A DNA stretch of 35,244 bases from Campylobacterales bacterium (GCA_027068765.1 JAMOMC010000091.1:1-35244); one strand, 5' to 3'. Positions 16,226 through 25,938 are shown, counted from the first letter of the stretch. Notes: generated from the sequence alone by a model not told the origin. A program made the numbers and translations.

Positions 16226-18421
16226 ATGTCAACAATTATATGGACTAAAATAGATGAGGCTCCAGCCCTAGCAACTTATTCACTACTGCCAATCGTAAAT
16301 GCATTTACAAAGTCAGCTGGTGTTGATGTTGAGCTTAGAGATATTTCATTAGCAGGAAGAGTTTTATCTACTTTCCCTGAAAATTTAACAGATGCACAAA
16401 AAATTGATGATGAGTTATCATATTTGGGTACAGTTGTACAAAAAGCTGATGGAAATATTATTAAGCTTCCAAATATTTCAGCTTCTGTTCCACAACTTCA
16501 AGACTGTATAGCTGAGCTTCAAGGTCAAGGTTATGATATTCCTAATTTCCCTGAAGATCCTCAAAATGATGAAGAAAAAGCTATCAAAGAGAAGTATTCA
16601 ACTTGTCTTGGAAGTGCGGTTAATCCAGTTTTAAGAGAAGGTAACTCAGATAGAAGAGCTGCGGTTGCGGTTAAGAATTTTGCAAAGAAAAATCCACATA
16701 AACTTAGAGCATTTGAAACTCCTTCAAAAGCATATGTTGCACACATGAGTGGAGGAGATTTTTTCTCAAATGAAAAATCAGTTATAAAATCAGGTGCAGG
16801 AAGTGTTACAATTGAGTTAAATGGTAACTGTCTTAAAAAGCTTGATGATATTCAAGATAAAGAGGTGTTAGATGCAACTTTTATGTCTAAAACTGCACTA
16901 AGAAGTTTTTTACAAGATACTTTAGATGAAGCTAAGAAAAATGATGTTTTATGGTCACTTCACATGAAAGCTACTATGATGAAAGTTTCTGATCCAATCA
17001 TATTTGGTCATGCAGTTGAAGTATTTTTCAAGGATGTATTTGCAAAATATAGTGATGAGTTTAATGCTATTGGTTATAACTCAAACATGGGTCTTGGTGA
17101 TCTTTATAAAAAATTAGAAAAATCTTCTAAAAAAGATGAGATTATAGCTGCAATTGAGGCTACATATGCAACTCAGCCAAATATGGCTATGGTTGATTCA
17201 GATAAAGGTATCACAAACTTACATGCTTCAAATGATATTATCATAGATGCTTCAATGCCTGTTGTCATTAGAGATGGTGGTAAGATGTGGAATGCTGATG
17301 GTAAGCCACAAGAGTGTGTATCTGTAATCCCAGATGCTTCATATGCAGTTTTTCATAAAGCTATGGTAGATGATTGTGTTGCAAATGGTCAATATGATGT
17401 TACAACTATGGGTAATGTTGCAAATGTTGGTCTTATGGCTCAAAAAGCTGAAGAGTATGGTTCTCATCCTACAACTTTTGAAGTTTCAGAGGCTGGTACT
17501 ATGGAAGTAAAAGATAGTGATGGAAATGTTTTAATGAGCCATGATGTAGAAGAGGGTGATATTTGGAGACTTAGTAGAACAAAAGATATTCCTATTCAAG
17601 ATTGGGTAAGATTAGCTGTTGAGAGAGGAAGACTTACAGGTTCTCCTGTTGTATTTTGGCTAAATGAAAAAAGAGCTCATGATGCAAATATTATAGCAAA
17701 AGTTGAAGAATATATAAAAAGTCATGATACATCTGGATTAGAGATTTTAACTATGGATGTAGCAAGTGCTACAAAATACTCAAATGCTAGAATGAGAGAA
17801 GGAAAAGATACAATTGCTGCTACTGGTAATGTACTAAGAGACCATTTAACTGATATGTACCCAATTTTAGAGTTAGGAACAAGTGCAAAGATGCTTTCTA
17901 TCGTTCCATTAATTGCAGGTGGTGGATTGTTTGAAACCGGTGCTGGTGGTTCTGCTCCAAAGCATGTTGATCAATTTGTAGAAGAGGGGCATTTAAGATG
18001 GGATTCACTTGGTGAGTTTTTAGCACTTGCTGAATCTTTAAGATTTATTGCTCAAAAAAATAGTTCAAAAGATCTTGAAGTTGTAACAGCTGCACTAGAT
18101 GCTGCAAATCAAGCTTACTTAGATAATAACAAAGCACCTTCAAGAAAATGTGGTGAGCCCGACAATAGAGCGAGTCACTTTTTTGTAGCACAATATTGGG
18201 CAGATGCTTTAGCTTCTCAGAGTGAGGATAAAGCTTTAGCTGAAAAATTTGCACCAGTTGCAAAAGCTTTAAAAGATAATGAAGAAAAAATTATTGCAGA
18301 GCTTTTGGCAACTGAAGGAAAAGCTCAAGATATTGGTGGATATTTTCACCCAGATGATGCAAAAGCGGAAAAAGCAATGAGACCGTCTGCTACTTTAAAT
18401 TCTATAATTAATTCAATTTAA
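16226..18421 (+). CDS. icd: monomeric NADP-dependent isocitrate dehydrogenase
   Basis: Catalyses isocitrate to 2-oxoglutarate plus CO2 with NADP, or the reverse carboxylation in a reductive TCA cycle. This is the large monomeric type (731 aa; Azotobacter IDH is 741 aa), unrelated in length to the 416-aa E. coli enzyme. Family segments are KIDEAPALATYSLLPIV at the N-terminus, NSNMGLGDLY, GITNLHASNDIIIDASMP and the C-terminal GGYFHPDDAKAEKAMRPS. The gene precedes mdh, the same order I recall from Campylobacter. It has its own promoter with a GTTAC/GTAAC element, and a 13-bp inverted repeat follows 10 nt after the stop. Confidence 0.96.
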   Translation: MSTIIWTKIDEAPALATYSLLPIVNAFTKSAGVDVELRDISLAGRVLSTFPENLTDAQKIDDELSYLGTVVQKADGNIIKLPNISASVPQLQDCIAELQGQGYDIPNFPEDPQNDEEKAIKEKYSTCLGSAVNPVLREGNSDRRAAVAVKNFAKKNPHKLRAFETPSKAYVAHMSGGDFFSNEKSVIKSGAGSVTIELNGNCLKKLDDIQDKEVLDATFMSKTALRSFLQDTLDEAKKNDVLWSLHMKATMMKVSDPIIFGHAVEVFFKDVFAKYSDEFNAIGYNSNMGLGDLYKKLEKSSKKDEIIAAIEATYATQPNMAMVDSDKGITNLHASNDIIIDASMPVVIRDGGKMWNADGKPQECVSVIPDASYAVFHKAMVDDCVANGQYDVTTMGNVANVGLMAQKAEEYGSHPTTFEVSEAGTMEVKDSDGNVLMSHDVEEGDIWRLSRTKDIPIQDWVRLAVERGRLTGSPVVFWLNEKRAHDANIIAKVEEYIKSHDTSGLEILTMDVASATKYSNARMREGKDTIAATGNVLRDHLTDMYPILELGTSAKMLSIVPLIAGGGLFETGAGGSAPKHVDQFVEEGHLRWDSLGEFLALAESLRFIAQKNSSKDLEVVTAALDAANQAYLDNNKAPSRKCGEPDNRASHFFVAQYWADALASQSEDKALAEKFAPVAKALKDNEEKIIAELLATEGKAQDIGGYFHPDDAKAEKAMRPSATLNSIINSI

Positions 18422-18431
18422 TAAGAAATAA

Positions 18432-18462
18432 ATTTACATAGTGATATTTTCACTATGTAAAT
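18432..18462. repeat. 13-bp perfect inverted repeat between icd and mdh
   Basis: ATTTACATAGTGA (18432-18444) is matched perfectly by TCACTATGTAAAT (18450-18462) across a 5-nt loop. As RNA it forms a strong hairpin 10 nt after the icd stop, but no T-run follows on the plus strand. It also ends 16 nt before the mdh -10, where a -35 would sit, so it may be an mRNA-stabilising hairpin, a weak terminator, an operator, or more than one of these. Confidence 0.7.
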
Positions 18463-18478
18463 ATAAGCATAGTTTATA

Positions 18479-18506
18479 TATAATATGCGAAATATGAAAT
18501 TTGGAG
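18479..18506 (+). promoter_or_regulatory. mdh -10 box and ribosome-binding site
   Basis: TATAAT at 18479-18484 gives a start near 18491, and GGAG at 18503-18506 lies 5 nt before ATG 18512. This excludes the upstream ATG at 18485 used by the ORF track, which would fall before the transcription start. Confidence 0.6.
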
Positions 18507-18511
18507 ATTTT

Positions 18512-19471
18512 ATGGGAAAGAGTAAAAAAGTAACTGTAGCTGGTACTGGAAATGTCGGCTCTACTGTTGCCTTTATTTTAGCTATGAACGGTTTATGTCA
18601 TGAGGTGGTTCTTCGTGGTCGTGACATCGATATAGCTAAGGGAAAAGCATTAGATATGTCTCAAGCGGCAAATGCAGCAAGACAACATACAGTAGTTAGA
18701 GCTGCTGAAAAACCAGAAGATATAGCTGATAGTGATATAGTTGTTATAACAGCTGGAATACCAAGAACTCCAGGTATGAGTCGTGACGATCTTCTAATTG
18801 GAAATGCAGAAATTACTAGAAAAATTGTAAAAGATATAGTTAAATATGCTCCAAATGCAATCATCATAACAGTTGCAAACCCTCTTGATGTTATGACTTA
18901 TGTTGCACTTAAAGAGAGTGGGTTTCCAAAAGAGAGAGTTATGGGAATGGCTGGAATTTTAGATAGTGCTAGAATGGCACATTTTATATATGAAAAACTA
19001 GAGTTTGGTTCAGGACAAATTAGAGCTTCTGTTATGGGAGGACATGGTGATGATATGGTTCCTCTCTCAAAGTTTACAACAGTTGCTGGTGTTCCAATAT
19101 CCGATCTGTTATCAGATGAAGAGATTGATGAAGTTGTTGAGAAGACAAAAAATGGTGGAGCTGAGATAGTCTCTTTGTTAAAAACAGGGTCAGCTTATTA
19201 TGCTCCTGCAAAATCTACTGCTATGATGGTTGAAGCGATTTTGAGAGATACAAAGCAGATACACTCATGTGCTGTCTATCTTGATGGTGAATTTGGCTAT
19301 AACAATGTTGTTAGTGGAGTTCCTGCAATGATTGGTTCTCACGGAGTTGAGAGAATTATTGATGAGATAAAGTTAAGTAAAAAACAGCAAGAGCAGTTTA
19401 AAAACTCGGTTGCTTCAGTTCAATCGCTTATAGATATACTGTATGAAAATAATTTTTTTGGAGATAAATAA
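18512..19471 (+). CDS. mdh: malate dehydrogenase (LDH-like, NAD-dependent)
   Basis: Interconverts malate and oxaloacetate. The N-terminal Rossmann motif GTGNVG is at residues 11-16, substrate-binding arginines lie in the mobile-loop region ([13 protein letters not shown]), and the catalytic histidine is H178 in [11 protein letters not shown], with the Asp partner in ILDSARM. I place the start at ATG 18512 (319 aa, [11 protein letters not shown]), supported by GGAG, rather than 18485. Length matches LDH-like MDHs (about 310-320 aa). The stop is 2 nt before fumC, so the two are co-transcribed, and the run continues through sucCD and oorDABC. Confidence 0.95.
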   Translation: MGKSKKVTVAGTGNVGSTVAFILAMNGLCHEVVLRGRDIDIAKGKALDMSQAANAARQHTVVRAAEKPEDIADSDIVVITAGIPRTPGMSRDDLLIGNAEITRKIVKDIVKYAPNAIIITVANPLDVMTYVALKESGFPKERVMGMAGILDSARMAHFIYEKLEFGSGQIRASVMGGHGDDMVPLSKFTTVAGVPISDLLSDEEIDEVVEKTKNGGAEIVSLLKTGSAYYAPAKSTAMMVEAILRDTKQIHSCAVYLDGEFGYNNVVSGVPAMIGSHGVERIIDEIKLSKKQQEQFKNSVASVQSLIDILYENNFFGDK

Positions 19472-19473
19472 AG

Positions 19474-20865
19474 ATGAGTACAAGGATAGAAAAAGATACA
19501 ATGGGAGAGATACAAGTACCAAAAGATGCATATTGGGCGGCACAAACTCAAAGGAGTATACATAACTTTGCAATTGGTGAAGAGAAGATGCCTTATGAGA
19601 TTACAAGAGGCTTTTCATACTTAAAAAAAGCAGTTGCTCTTGTAAATAAAGATCTGGGAAAGTTAGATGCAAAAAAAGCGGATGCGATTGCTAAAGCTGC
19701 TGATGATATGCTTGATGGAAAACTTGATGACAACTATCCACTTGTTGTTTGGCAGACAGGTTCTGGTACTCAATCAAATATGAACAATAATGAAGTTTTA
19801 GCAAATCGTGCAACTGAGATTTTAGGTGGTGATTTTAGAGTCGAAAAATTAGTACATCCAAATGATGATGTAAACAAATCTCAAAGCTCAAATGATACTT
19901 ATCCAACAGCTCTTCATATCGCTGCTATTATTGCTGTAGAAGAGAGTCTGCTTCCTGCTATTTTAAAATTAAAAAATACACTTGATGAGAAGTCAGCTAA
20001 GTTTGAGTCAATTGTAAAAATAGGAAGAACACATCTCCAAGATGCAACACCTATAACTCTTGGGCAAGAGATAAGTGGCTGGAGTGAGATGCTTAAAAAA
20101 TCACACAAGATGATAGATACTTCACTTGAAGCTGTAAGAGAGTTAGCTCTTGGTGGAACTGCTGTTGGAACAGGTTTAAATGCTCATCCAGAGTTAGGTG
20201 AGAGAGTTGCTAAAAAAATATCCCAGTTAACAGGACACGATTTTATAACAGCACCAAATAAATTTCACGCACTTACTTCTCATGATGCACTTGTTTTTAC
20301 TCACGGAGCCATAAAAGCACTATCTGCTGATATGATGAAAATAGCGAATGATGTAAGATGGTTAGCTTCGGGTCCAAGGTGTGGAATTGGTGAAATTTCT
20401 ATTCCTGAAAATGAACCAGGAAGTTCAATCATGCCTGGAAAAGTAAATCCAACTCAAAGTGAAGCTGTAACTATGGTCACTTGTCAAGTTATGGGAAATG
20501 ATGTGGCAATTGGGGTTGCTGCATCTCAAGGTAACTTTGAGTTAAATGTATTTAAGCCAGTAATTGCATATAATTTTTTACAATCAGTTAGACTTATGAG
20601 TGATTCTATTGTCTCATTTAATGATAATTGTGCAGTAGGAATTGAGCCAAATGTGGAAAATATAGATCATTTTTTACATAACTCATTGATGTTAGTAACA
20701 GCTTTAAATCCTCATATTGGGTATGAAAATGCAGCAAAGATTGCAAAAACAGCTCATAAAAATGGTACAACTTTAAAAGAAGAGACTATAAACTTGGGCT
20801 TTTTAACAGAGGATGAGTTTGATAAGTATGTTAAACCAGAAGATATGATAGCACCAAAAGCATAA
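19474..20865 (+). CDS. fumC: fumarate hydratase class II
   Basis: Iron-independent homotetrameric fumarase converting fumarate and malate. The signature [15 protein letters not shown], which holds the active-site loop, is present, as are [13 protein letters not shown] and the catalytic-His region [10 protein letters not shown]. The 463-aa length matches E. coli FumC (467 aa). The neighbouring class member, aspartase, has similar motifs, but the position between mdh and sucC supports fumarase. The ATG is 2 nt after the mdh stop; its ribosome-binding site GGAG lies inside the mdh coding end. In Campylobacter, as I recall, this gene is not part of the icd-mdh-sucCD-oorDABC run, so its place here is a difference. 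Confidence 0.94.
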   Translation: MSTRIEKDTMGEIQVPKDAYWAAQTQRSIHNFAIGEEKMPYEITRGFSYLKKAVALVNKDLGKLDAKKADAIAKAADDMLDGKLDDNYPLVVWQTGSGTQSNMNNNEVLANRATEILGGDFRVEKLVHPNDDVNKSQSSNDTYPTALHIAAIIAVEESLLPAILKLKNTLDEKSAKFESIVKIGRTHLQDATPITLGQEISGWSEMLKKSHKMIDTSLEAVRELALGGTAVGTGLNAHPELGERVAKKISQLTGHDFITAPNKFHALTSHDALVFTHGAIKALSADMMKIANDVRWLASGPRCGIGEISIPENEPGSSIMPGKVNPTQSEAVTMVTCQVMGNDVAIGVAASQGNFELNVFKPVIAYNFLQSVRLMSDSIVSFNDNCAVGIEPNVENIDHFLHNSLMLVTALNPHIGYENAAKIAKTAHKNGTTLKEETINLGFLTEDEFDKYVKPEDMIAPKA

Positions 20866-20901
20866 AAAAATTTTAAGTAAATCTAACTACAAGGAGATTA
20901 T

Positions 20902-22074
20902 ATGAATATACACGAGTATCAGGCGAAGCAGATTTTTAATAAGTATGGCATACCAACACCTAAAGGATTACTTGCTTTAAGTGTGGATGAAGCGGTTTTA
21001 AATGCTAAAGAGCTTGGCGGACCTATTTGGGTTGTGAAAGCACAAATCCATGCAGGTGGTCGAGGGCTTGGTGGTGGTGTAAAACTAGCTAAAAGTTTAG
21101 ATGAAGTTAAGCAGTTTGCTGATGAGATACTTGGCATGACTTTGGTGACTCATCAAACTGGACCTGAAGGAAAGCTTGTTAAAAAACTCTATATTGAAGA
21201 TGGTGCAGATATAAAAGATGAGCTTTATCTTTCTGTTGTATTAGATAGAAAGTTAGAGATGCCTCTTATTATGGCTTCAACTGAAGGTGGTATGGATATT
21301 GAGACTGTAGCTGAAGAGACTCCTGAAAAAATTATTACAATCCCTGTTGATCCTGCTATTGGTTTTCAGGGTTTTCACGGGAGAGAACTTGCATTTGGTC
21401 TGGGTATAACAGATAAGGGTGAGCAGAAAAATATCATCACATTCGCAAAAAAACTATATCAACTTTATATGGATAATGATGCTGAAATGATTGAGATAAA
21501 TCCACTTGTAAAAACAGGAAGTGGTGAATTTATCGCACTTGATGGAAAAATGGGATTTGATAACTCAGCTCTTGGGAGACAACCTGATATTTTAGCTATG
21601 AGAGATCTTAGTGAAGAGGATGCGGATGAAGTTGAAGCTTCTAAATATGGTCTATCTTATGTAGCACTTGATGGTGAGATTGGTTGTATGGTAAATGGAG
21701 CTGGACTTGCTATGGGGACTATGGATACTATAAATTATATGGGTGGAACACCTGCTAACTTTTTAGATGTTGGAGGGAGTGCTAATGCTGAAACTGTTGC
21801 AAAAGGTTTTGAGATAATTTTGAAAAACCCTAAAGTGAAAGCGATTTTTGTAAATATTTTTGGTGGAATTGTAAGATGTGACAGAATTGCAAATGGTATT
21901 ATTGAAGCCACAAAGATTACAGATGTTAATGTACCTGTTATTGTTAGACTTGATGGTACAAATGCGATAGAGGCTTCTGAAATTTTGAAAAAAGCAAATA
22001 TTGCAAATTTAATTGTTGGCAATGATTTAGGTGATGGAGCTGCAAAAGCAGTTGCAGCAGCGAAAGGAGCATAA
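20902..22074 (+). CDS. sucC: succinyl-CoA synthetase beta subunit
   Basis: With SucD forms the ADP/GDP-dependent ligase joining succinate and CoA; in the reductive direction it makes succinyl-CoA for Oor. The N-terminal ATP-grasp domain begins with MNIHEYQAKQIFNKYGIPTP and has the GGRGLGGGVKLA nucleotide loop (about 52-63). The C-terminal CoA-ligase domain has GCMVNGAGLAMGTMD and IFGGIVRCDRIANGI. At 390 aa it matches E. coli SucC (388 aa). AAGGAG lies 6 nt before the ATG. The stop TAA directly abuts the sucD ATG. Confidence 0.97.
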   Translation: MNIHEYQAKQIFNKYGIPTPKGLLALSVDEAVLNAKELGGPIWVVKAQIHAGGRGLGGGVKLAKSLDEVKQFADEILGMTLVTHQTGPEGKLVKKLYIEDGADIKDELYLSVVLDRKLEMPLIMASTEGGMDIETVAEETPEKIITIPVDPAIGFQGFHGRELAFGLGITDKGEQKNIITFAKKLYQLYMDNDAEMIEINPLVKTGSGEFIALDGKMGFDNSALGRQPDILAMRDLSEEDADEVEASKYGLSYVALDGEIGCMVNGAGLAMGTMDTINYMGGTPANFLDVGGSANAETVAKGFEIILKNPKVKAIFVNIFGGIVRCDRIANGIIEATKITDVNVPVIVRLDGTNAIEASEILKKANIANLIVGNDLGDGAAKAVAAAKGA

Positions 22075-22953
22075 ATGAGTATATTAGTAAACAAAGATAC
22101 AAAGGTAATTGTACAAGGTTTTACGGGGAAAGAGGGAAGTTTTCATGCTGAACAATGTATCGCATATGGTACTAATATTGTAGGTGGTGTTACTCCAAAT
22201 AAAGGAGGACAAGAGCATCTAGGTAAACCAGTTTTTAATACAGTGAATGAAGCTGTTAATAAGACAGGGGCAACTGTTAGTATGATTTTTGTTCCACCTG
22301 CATTTGTTGGTGATGCGGTTATGGAAGCGGCTGAGGCTGGAATTGAGTTAGCTGTTATTATAACAGAAGGTGCTCCTGTAAAAGATATGCAAGCAGCTAA
22401 AGCTCATGCTACAAAACATAACATGATGACAATTGGACCAAACTGCCCTGGTATTATCACAGCTGATGAGTGCAAGATTGGTATTATGCCAGGTTTTATT
22501 TTTAAAAAAGGTAATGTTGGACTTATATCAAAGTCTGGAACATTAACTTATGAGGGTGCAAATCAAGTTTGCAATGAGGGGTATGGTATTACGACAGCAG
22601 TTGGAATAGGTGGAGATCCGATAATTGGTCTCTCATATAATCAAATACTACCAATGTTTGAAGCAGACCCTGAGACTGAAGCAATTGTAATGATAGGTGA
22701 GATTGGTGGAGATTTAGAAATTCAAGCTGCTAAACTTATAAAAGAGCAAATTACTAAACCAGTTGTTGCATTTATCGCTGGACAGACAGCTCCTAAAGGT
22801 AAGACTATGGGTCATGCAGGAGCTATTGTGAGTGGTAGTGCAGGAACTGCAAAAGAGAAGATGGAAGCATTAGAAGCGGCAGGCGTGAAAGTTGTTGTAA
22901 GCCCGGCAGAGATTGGTAAAGCAATCGCTGAAGTATTAGCAAATAAAAAATAG
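22075..22953 (+). CDS. sucD: succinyl-CoA synthetase alpha subunit
   Basis: Carries the CoA-binding Rossmann domain ([17 protein letters not shown] at the N-terminus) and the phosphohistidine H247 in [10 protein letters not shown] that relays phosphate between succinyl phosphate and the nucleotide bound by SucC. The 292-aa length matches E. coli SucD (289 aa). There is no gap to sucC, and the sucD end supplies the AGGAG for oorD. Gene order sucCD-oorDABC puts succinyl-CoA formation next to the enzyme that consumes or produces it. Confidence 0.97.
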   Translation: MSILVNKDTKVIVQGFTGKEGSFHAEQCIAYGTNIVGGVTPNKGGQEHLGKPVFNTVNEAVNKTGATVSMIFVPPAFVGDAVMEAAEAGIELAVIITEGAPVKDMQAAKAHATKHNMMTIGPNCPGIITADECKIGIMPGFIFKKGNVGLISKSGTLTYEGANQVCNEGYGITTAVGIGGDPIIGLSYNQILPMFEADPETEAIVMIGEIGGDLEIQAAKLIKEQITKPVVAFIAGQTAPKGKTMGHAGAIVSGSAGTAKEKMEALEAAGVKVVVSPAEIGKAIAEVLANKK

Positions 22954-22963
22954 GAGAAATTTA

Positions 22964-23308
22964 ATGGAAAGTTTTAGAACAAAAAACCCAGGCGATCAAC
23001 CTGTGTGGATAAATACAAGCAACTGTAAAGCATGTGATATTTGTGTATCTGTATGCCCTGCAGGAGTATTAGGTATGATATATGCAGATTCATCAACGCT
23101 TGGTGCGATGATTTCAATCGAACATCCTGAGTCTTGTATAGGTTGCAATGATTGTGAGCTTAATTGTCCAGATTTTGCTATTTTTGTAGCAGATAAGCAA
23201 GAGTATAAAGCAGCAGGACATAGTTTTGCAAAATTAACAGACGAAGCAAAAGCTAGACAAGCAGCAGTAGCTGCAAATAATTTTATGTCACTAGAAGGAG
23301 CTAAATAA
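22964..23308 (+). CDS. oorD: 2-oxoglutarate:acceptor oxidoreductase, ferredoxin-like delta subunit
   Basis: Small electron-transfer subunit with two [4Fe-4S] sites: CKACDICVSVCP (C21, C24, C27, C31) and CIGCNDCELNCP (C58, C61, C64, C68). It passes electrons between the TPP site in OorB and the external carrier, ferredoxin or flavodoxin. The 114-aa length and first position in oorDABC agree with the Campylobacter and Helicobacter operon as I know it. AGGAG lies 7 nt upstream of the ATG. The TAA stop shares a base with the oorA ATG (TAATG). Confidence 0.95.
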   Translation: MESFRTKNPGDQPVWINTSNCKACDICVSVCPAGVLGMIYADSSTLGAMISIEHPESCIGCNDCELNCPDFAIFVADKQEYKAAGHSFAKLTDEAKARQAAVAANNFMSLEGAK

Positions 23309-24441
23309 TGGCAACAAGAGAGATAATTTCAACTGGTAACGAATTAGCAGCAATTGCTGCAGTTGATGCTGGATGTACATTTTTTGGTGGATATCCATTA
23401 ACACCGTCAAGTGAAATAATGCATACTATTTCAGATTTTTTACCCGAAGTTGGCGGTACTTGTATTCAGATGGAAGATGAGATAGGGGCAATTTGTGCTG
23501 TTATTGGTGCAGGAATGTCAGGCGTTAGGACAATGACAGGAACTTCTGGTCCAGGCATGAGTCTAAAAGCTGAAAACTTAGGTTTAGCACAGATGGCAGA
23601 AGTGCCGTTGGTTTGTGTAAATGTTATGAGAGGTGGTCCATCAACTGGTCTTCCAACTCGTGTATCTCAAGGAGATATTTTACAGTCTAAAAACCCAAGT
23701 CATGGCGATTATAAATCAATCACTCTTTGTGCTGGTAGTTTGGCTGAGTGTTATACAGAGGTTGTTAGAGCTTTTAATATAGCTGATCGTTTTATGCAGC
23801 CGGTAATTGTTTTATTAGATGAAACTATAGGTCATATGCACGGAAAAGCTATGCTTCCAACAAAAGAGGAAGTAAAAGCTGGAATTGTTCCTAGAAAAAG
23901 CTTTGATGGTCCGGCTGAAGAGTACTTTCCATATCAGTGTGGACCAACTGAGCCTGCGGTTTTAAACCCAATGTTTAAAGGGTATAGATACCATTTTACT
24001 GGTCTTCATCATGATAAAAGAGGTTTTCCAACTGAAGAGATAGAGACTTGTAGAAAGCTTATTCAAAGACTTGAAGATAAGGTTGAAGCACATAAAGATG
24101 AGATTGAATCTTATGAAGAGTTTATGATGGATGATGCAGAAGTTATGATTATTGCATATGGTTCTGTATCTTTGGCTGCTAAAGAGTCTATTAGGCATTT
24201 AAGAGCTGATGGCATTAAAGCTGGTCTTTTTAGACCTATAACTATTTGGCCATCTCCTGCTGAAAAGATGAAAGAGTATGCAGATAAGATTGAGAAAATA
24301 TTGGTAGTTGAGTTAAATATCGGTCAATTTCATAGCGAAGTTGAGAGAGCTACTTCAAGATTAGATATTGAGGGTCTCTTTAAAGTAAATGGAAGACCAA
24401 TCTCTCCACATGAAATAGTTAGTAAAGTAAAGGAGTTATAA
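23308..24441 (+). CDS. oorA: 2-oxoglutarate:acceptor oxidoreductase alpha subunit
   Basis: Alpha subunit of the CoA-dependent 2-oxoglutarate oxidoreductase, which in the reductive TCA cycle carboxylates succinyl-CoA with low-potential electrons. It has the pyrimidine-binding family segments GYPLTPSSEIM and TGTSGPGMSLKAE, plus MRGGPSTGLPT, and a C-terminal transketolase-C-like domain (EVMIIAYGSVSLAAKE, VVELNIGQF). At 377 aa it is the typical size for OorA. It overlaps oorD by one base and is followed after 1 nt by oorB, so expression of the subunits is coupled. Confidence 0.95.
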   Translation: MATREIISTGNELAAIAAVDAGCTFFGGYPLTPSSEIMHTISDFLPEVGGTCIQMEDEIGAICAVIGAGMSGVRTMTGTSGPGMSLKAENLGLAQMAEVPLVCVNVMRGGPSTGLPTRVSQGDILQSKNPSHGDYKSITLCAGSLAECYTEVVRAFNIADRFMQPVIVLLDETIGHMHGKAMLPTKEEVKAGIVPRKSFDGPAEEYFPYQCGPTEPAVLNPMFKGYRYHFTGLHHDKRGFPTEEIETCRKLIQRLEDKVEAHKDEIESYEEFMMDDAEVMIIAYGSVSLAAKESIRHLRADGIKAGLFRPITIWPSPAEKMKEYADKIEKILVVELNIGQFHSEVERATSRLDIEGLFKVNGRPISPHEIVSKVKEL

Positions 24442-24442
24442 G

Positions 24443-25300
24443 ATGGCATTTAATTATGAAAAATATTTAAGAATTGAAAAAATGCCGACACTTTGGTGTT
24501 GGGGGTGTGGTGATGGTGTTATACTTAAAGCCTTTGTAAGAGCTGTTGAAAAGATGGGTTGGAATCAAGATGATGTATGTGTAGTTTCTGGGATCGGATG
24601 CTCAGGAAGATTTTCATCATATGTTGATTTTAACACAGTTCACACAACTCATGGTAGGACTGTAGCTTATGCAACTGGTATTAAGTTAGCTAATCCAACA
24701 AAGCATGTTATCTGTGTGGCAGGTGATGGGGATGCATTGGCGATTGGTGGTAACCATACAATTCACGGATGTAGAAGAAATATTGATATGACTATGATTG
24801 TAATTAATAACTTTATTTATGGTTTAACAAACTCTCAGACTTCTCCTACTACTCCAAAAGGTATGTGGACAGTAACCCAAAAAGCTGGAAATATTGATCC
24901 TACTTTTGATACTTGTGCGTTGGCGATTGCATCTGGTGCTTCGTTTGTAGCAAGAGAGAGTATGATTGATCCTAAAAAGTTAGAAAAGATGTTTGTTGCT
25001 GCATTTTCACATAAAGGTTTTTCAATGGCAGAAGCATTATCAAATTGCCATATTAACTTAGGTCGTAAAAATAAAATGGTAAGTGCTATGGATAACCTTC
25101 AATGGATTGATGATATTACTATGCCTAAAAAGAAATATGATGAGTTAAGTAAAGAGGAGCAAATAAATATACTCCCTACTGGTATTTTACACCATGATAC
25201 AGAGGCTGATGAGTATTGTGATATGAATGAAGAGATTATAAAAGTACATCAAGGTAAGAGAAATAAAATTACTCAAGATGACTTTACTAAAAAAATATAA
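24443..25300 (+). CDS. oorB: 2-oxoglutarate:acceptor oxidoreductase beta subunit (TPP-binding)
   Basis: Catalytic thiamine-pyrophosphate subunit. The TPP motif is GDG (94-96) followed 25 residues later by NN (122-123). The N-terminal CWGCGDG (19-25), C53 in GIGCSGR and a further Cys-containing segment could ligate an Fe-S cluster, as in related oxidoreductase beta subunits. The 285-aa length matches OorB proteins. The ATG starts 1 nt after the oorA stop. The 2-oxoglutarate assignment, rather than pyruvate or 2-oxoisovalerate, rests mainly on the sucCD-oorDABC context. Confidence 0.95.
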   Translation: MAFNYEKYLRIEKMPTLWCWGCGDGVILKAFVRAVEKMGWNQDDVCVVSGIGCSGRFSSYVDFNTVHTTHGRTVAYATGIKLANPTKHVICVAGDGDALAIGGNHTIHGCRRNIDMTMIVINNFIYGLTNSQTSPTTPKGMWTVTQKAGNIDPTFDTCALAIASGASFVARESMIDPKKLEKMFVAAFSHKGFSMAEALSNCHINLGRKNKMVSAMDNLQWIDDITMPKKKYDELSKEEQINILPTGILHHDTEADEYCDMNEEIIKVHQGKRNKITQDDFTKKI

Positions 25301-25309
25301 GGAGACATA

Positions 25310-25864
25310 GTGGCACGAACTTTGATGAGATTTACAGGTGTTGGTGGACAAGGTGTTCTTCTTGCCGGTGAGATTTTTGCAGCTGCAAAAATTAAAACTG
25401 GTGGATATGGACTAAAAACTGCAACTTATACATCACAGGTTAGAGGTGGACCAACTGTTGTTGATATCACTTTGGATGATAATGAAATCTATTACCCTTA
25501 TGCAAATGATGGTGAAATTGGTTTTATGTTATCAGTTGCAGATGTAAGTTATAAATCATTTAAAAATGGTGTTCAAGATGGTGGTGTTATAGTTATTGAC
25601 CCTAATCTTGTTCATCCAACTGATGAAGATAGAAAAAAGTGGAATATTATTGAGATACCTATCATCTCTATTGCTAAAGAAGAGGTAGGGAATGTTATTA
25701 CTCAATCAGTTGTAGCACTTGCTATTGCAAACACTATGATGAATGCAATTGATAAAGATACTCTTATTGATGTTATGCTTTCAAAAGTACCACCTAAGGT
25801 TCATGATGTGAATAAAGTAGCATATGAGCTTGGTGAGAAGTATGCTAAAGAAGCTATGGCTTAG
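25310..25864 (+). CDS. oorC: 2-oxoglutarate:acceptor oxidoreductase gamma subunit
   Basis: Gamma-domain subunit with the family start MRFTGVGGQGVLLAGEIFA and TYTSQVRGGPTVVDI, completing the four-subunit complex. It is 184 aa, normal for the family. The start is GTG at 25310 with a strong AAGGAG 6 nt upstream. It is the last gene of the central-carbon run and is followed 6 nt later by a 13-bp hairpin. Confidence 0.94.
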   Translation: MARTLMRFTGVGGQGVLLAGEIFAAAKIKTGGYGLKTATYTSQVRGGPTVVDITLDDNEIYYPYANDGEIGFMLSVADVSYKSFKNGVQDGGVIVIDPNLVHPTDEDRKKWNIIEIPIISIAKEEVGNVITQSVVALAIANTMMNAIDKDTLIDVMLSKVPPKVHDVNKVAYELGEKYAKEAMA

Positions 25865-25870
25865 ATTAAT

Positions 25871-25903
25871 ATTTAGAGTTTGGGAATTTTCCAAGCTCTA
25901 AAT
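25871..25903 (+). terminator. hairpin terminator after oorC
   Basis: ATTTAGAGTTTGG (25871-25883) pairs with CCAAGCTCTAAAT (25891-25903), 13 bp with one G-U pair and a 7-nt loop. The following AAAATATTTATATTTG is only moderately T-rich. Its position directly after the last gene of the block supports termination. Confidence 0.6.
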
Positions 25904-25932
25904 AAAATATTTATATTTGATTTGTGTACAAA

Positions 25933-25938
25933 TATAAT
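25933..25938 (+). promoter_or_regulatory. candidate -10 box for the thiol-redox operon
   Basis: TATAAT at 25933-25938 follows the small inverted repeat ATTTG-TGTA-CAAAT (25919-25932). A start near 25945 would give a leader of about 128 nt before bdbC. The leader contains a C-rich run (CTTCCCCC) and an 8-codon mini-ORF at 26050-26076 but nothing I recognise as a riboswitch. A second weak -10 (TTATAAAAT) lies at about 26043-26051. Confidence 0.4.

Noticed and set aside
18485-18511. Upstream ATG starts for mdh (MRNMKFGDF)
   Set aside because: The first precedes the predicted transcription start and neither has a ribosome-binding site; GGAG points to ATG 18512.
21735-22094. Minus-strand 119-aa ORF over the end of sucC
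   Set aside because: It is the antisense shadow of a strongly supported sucC frame, low in complexity (Ala/Phe/Pro-rich) and without family motifs.
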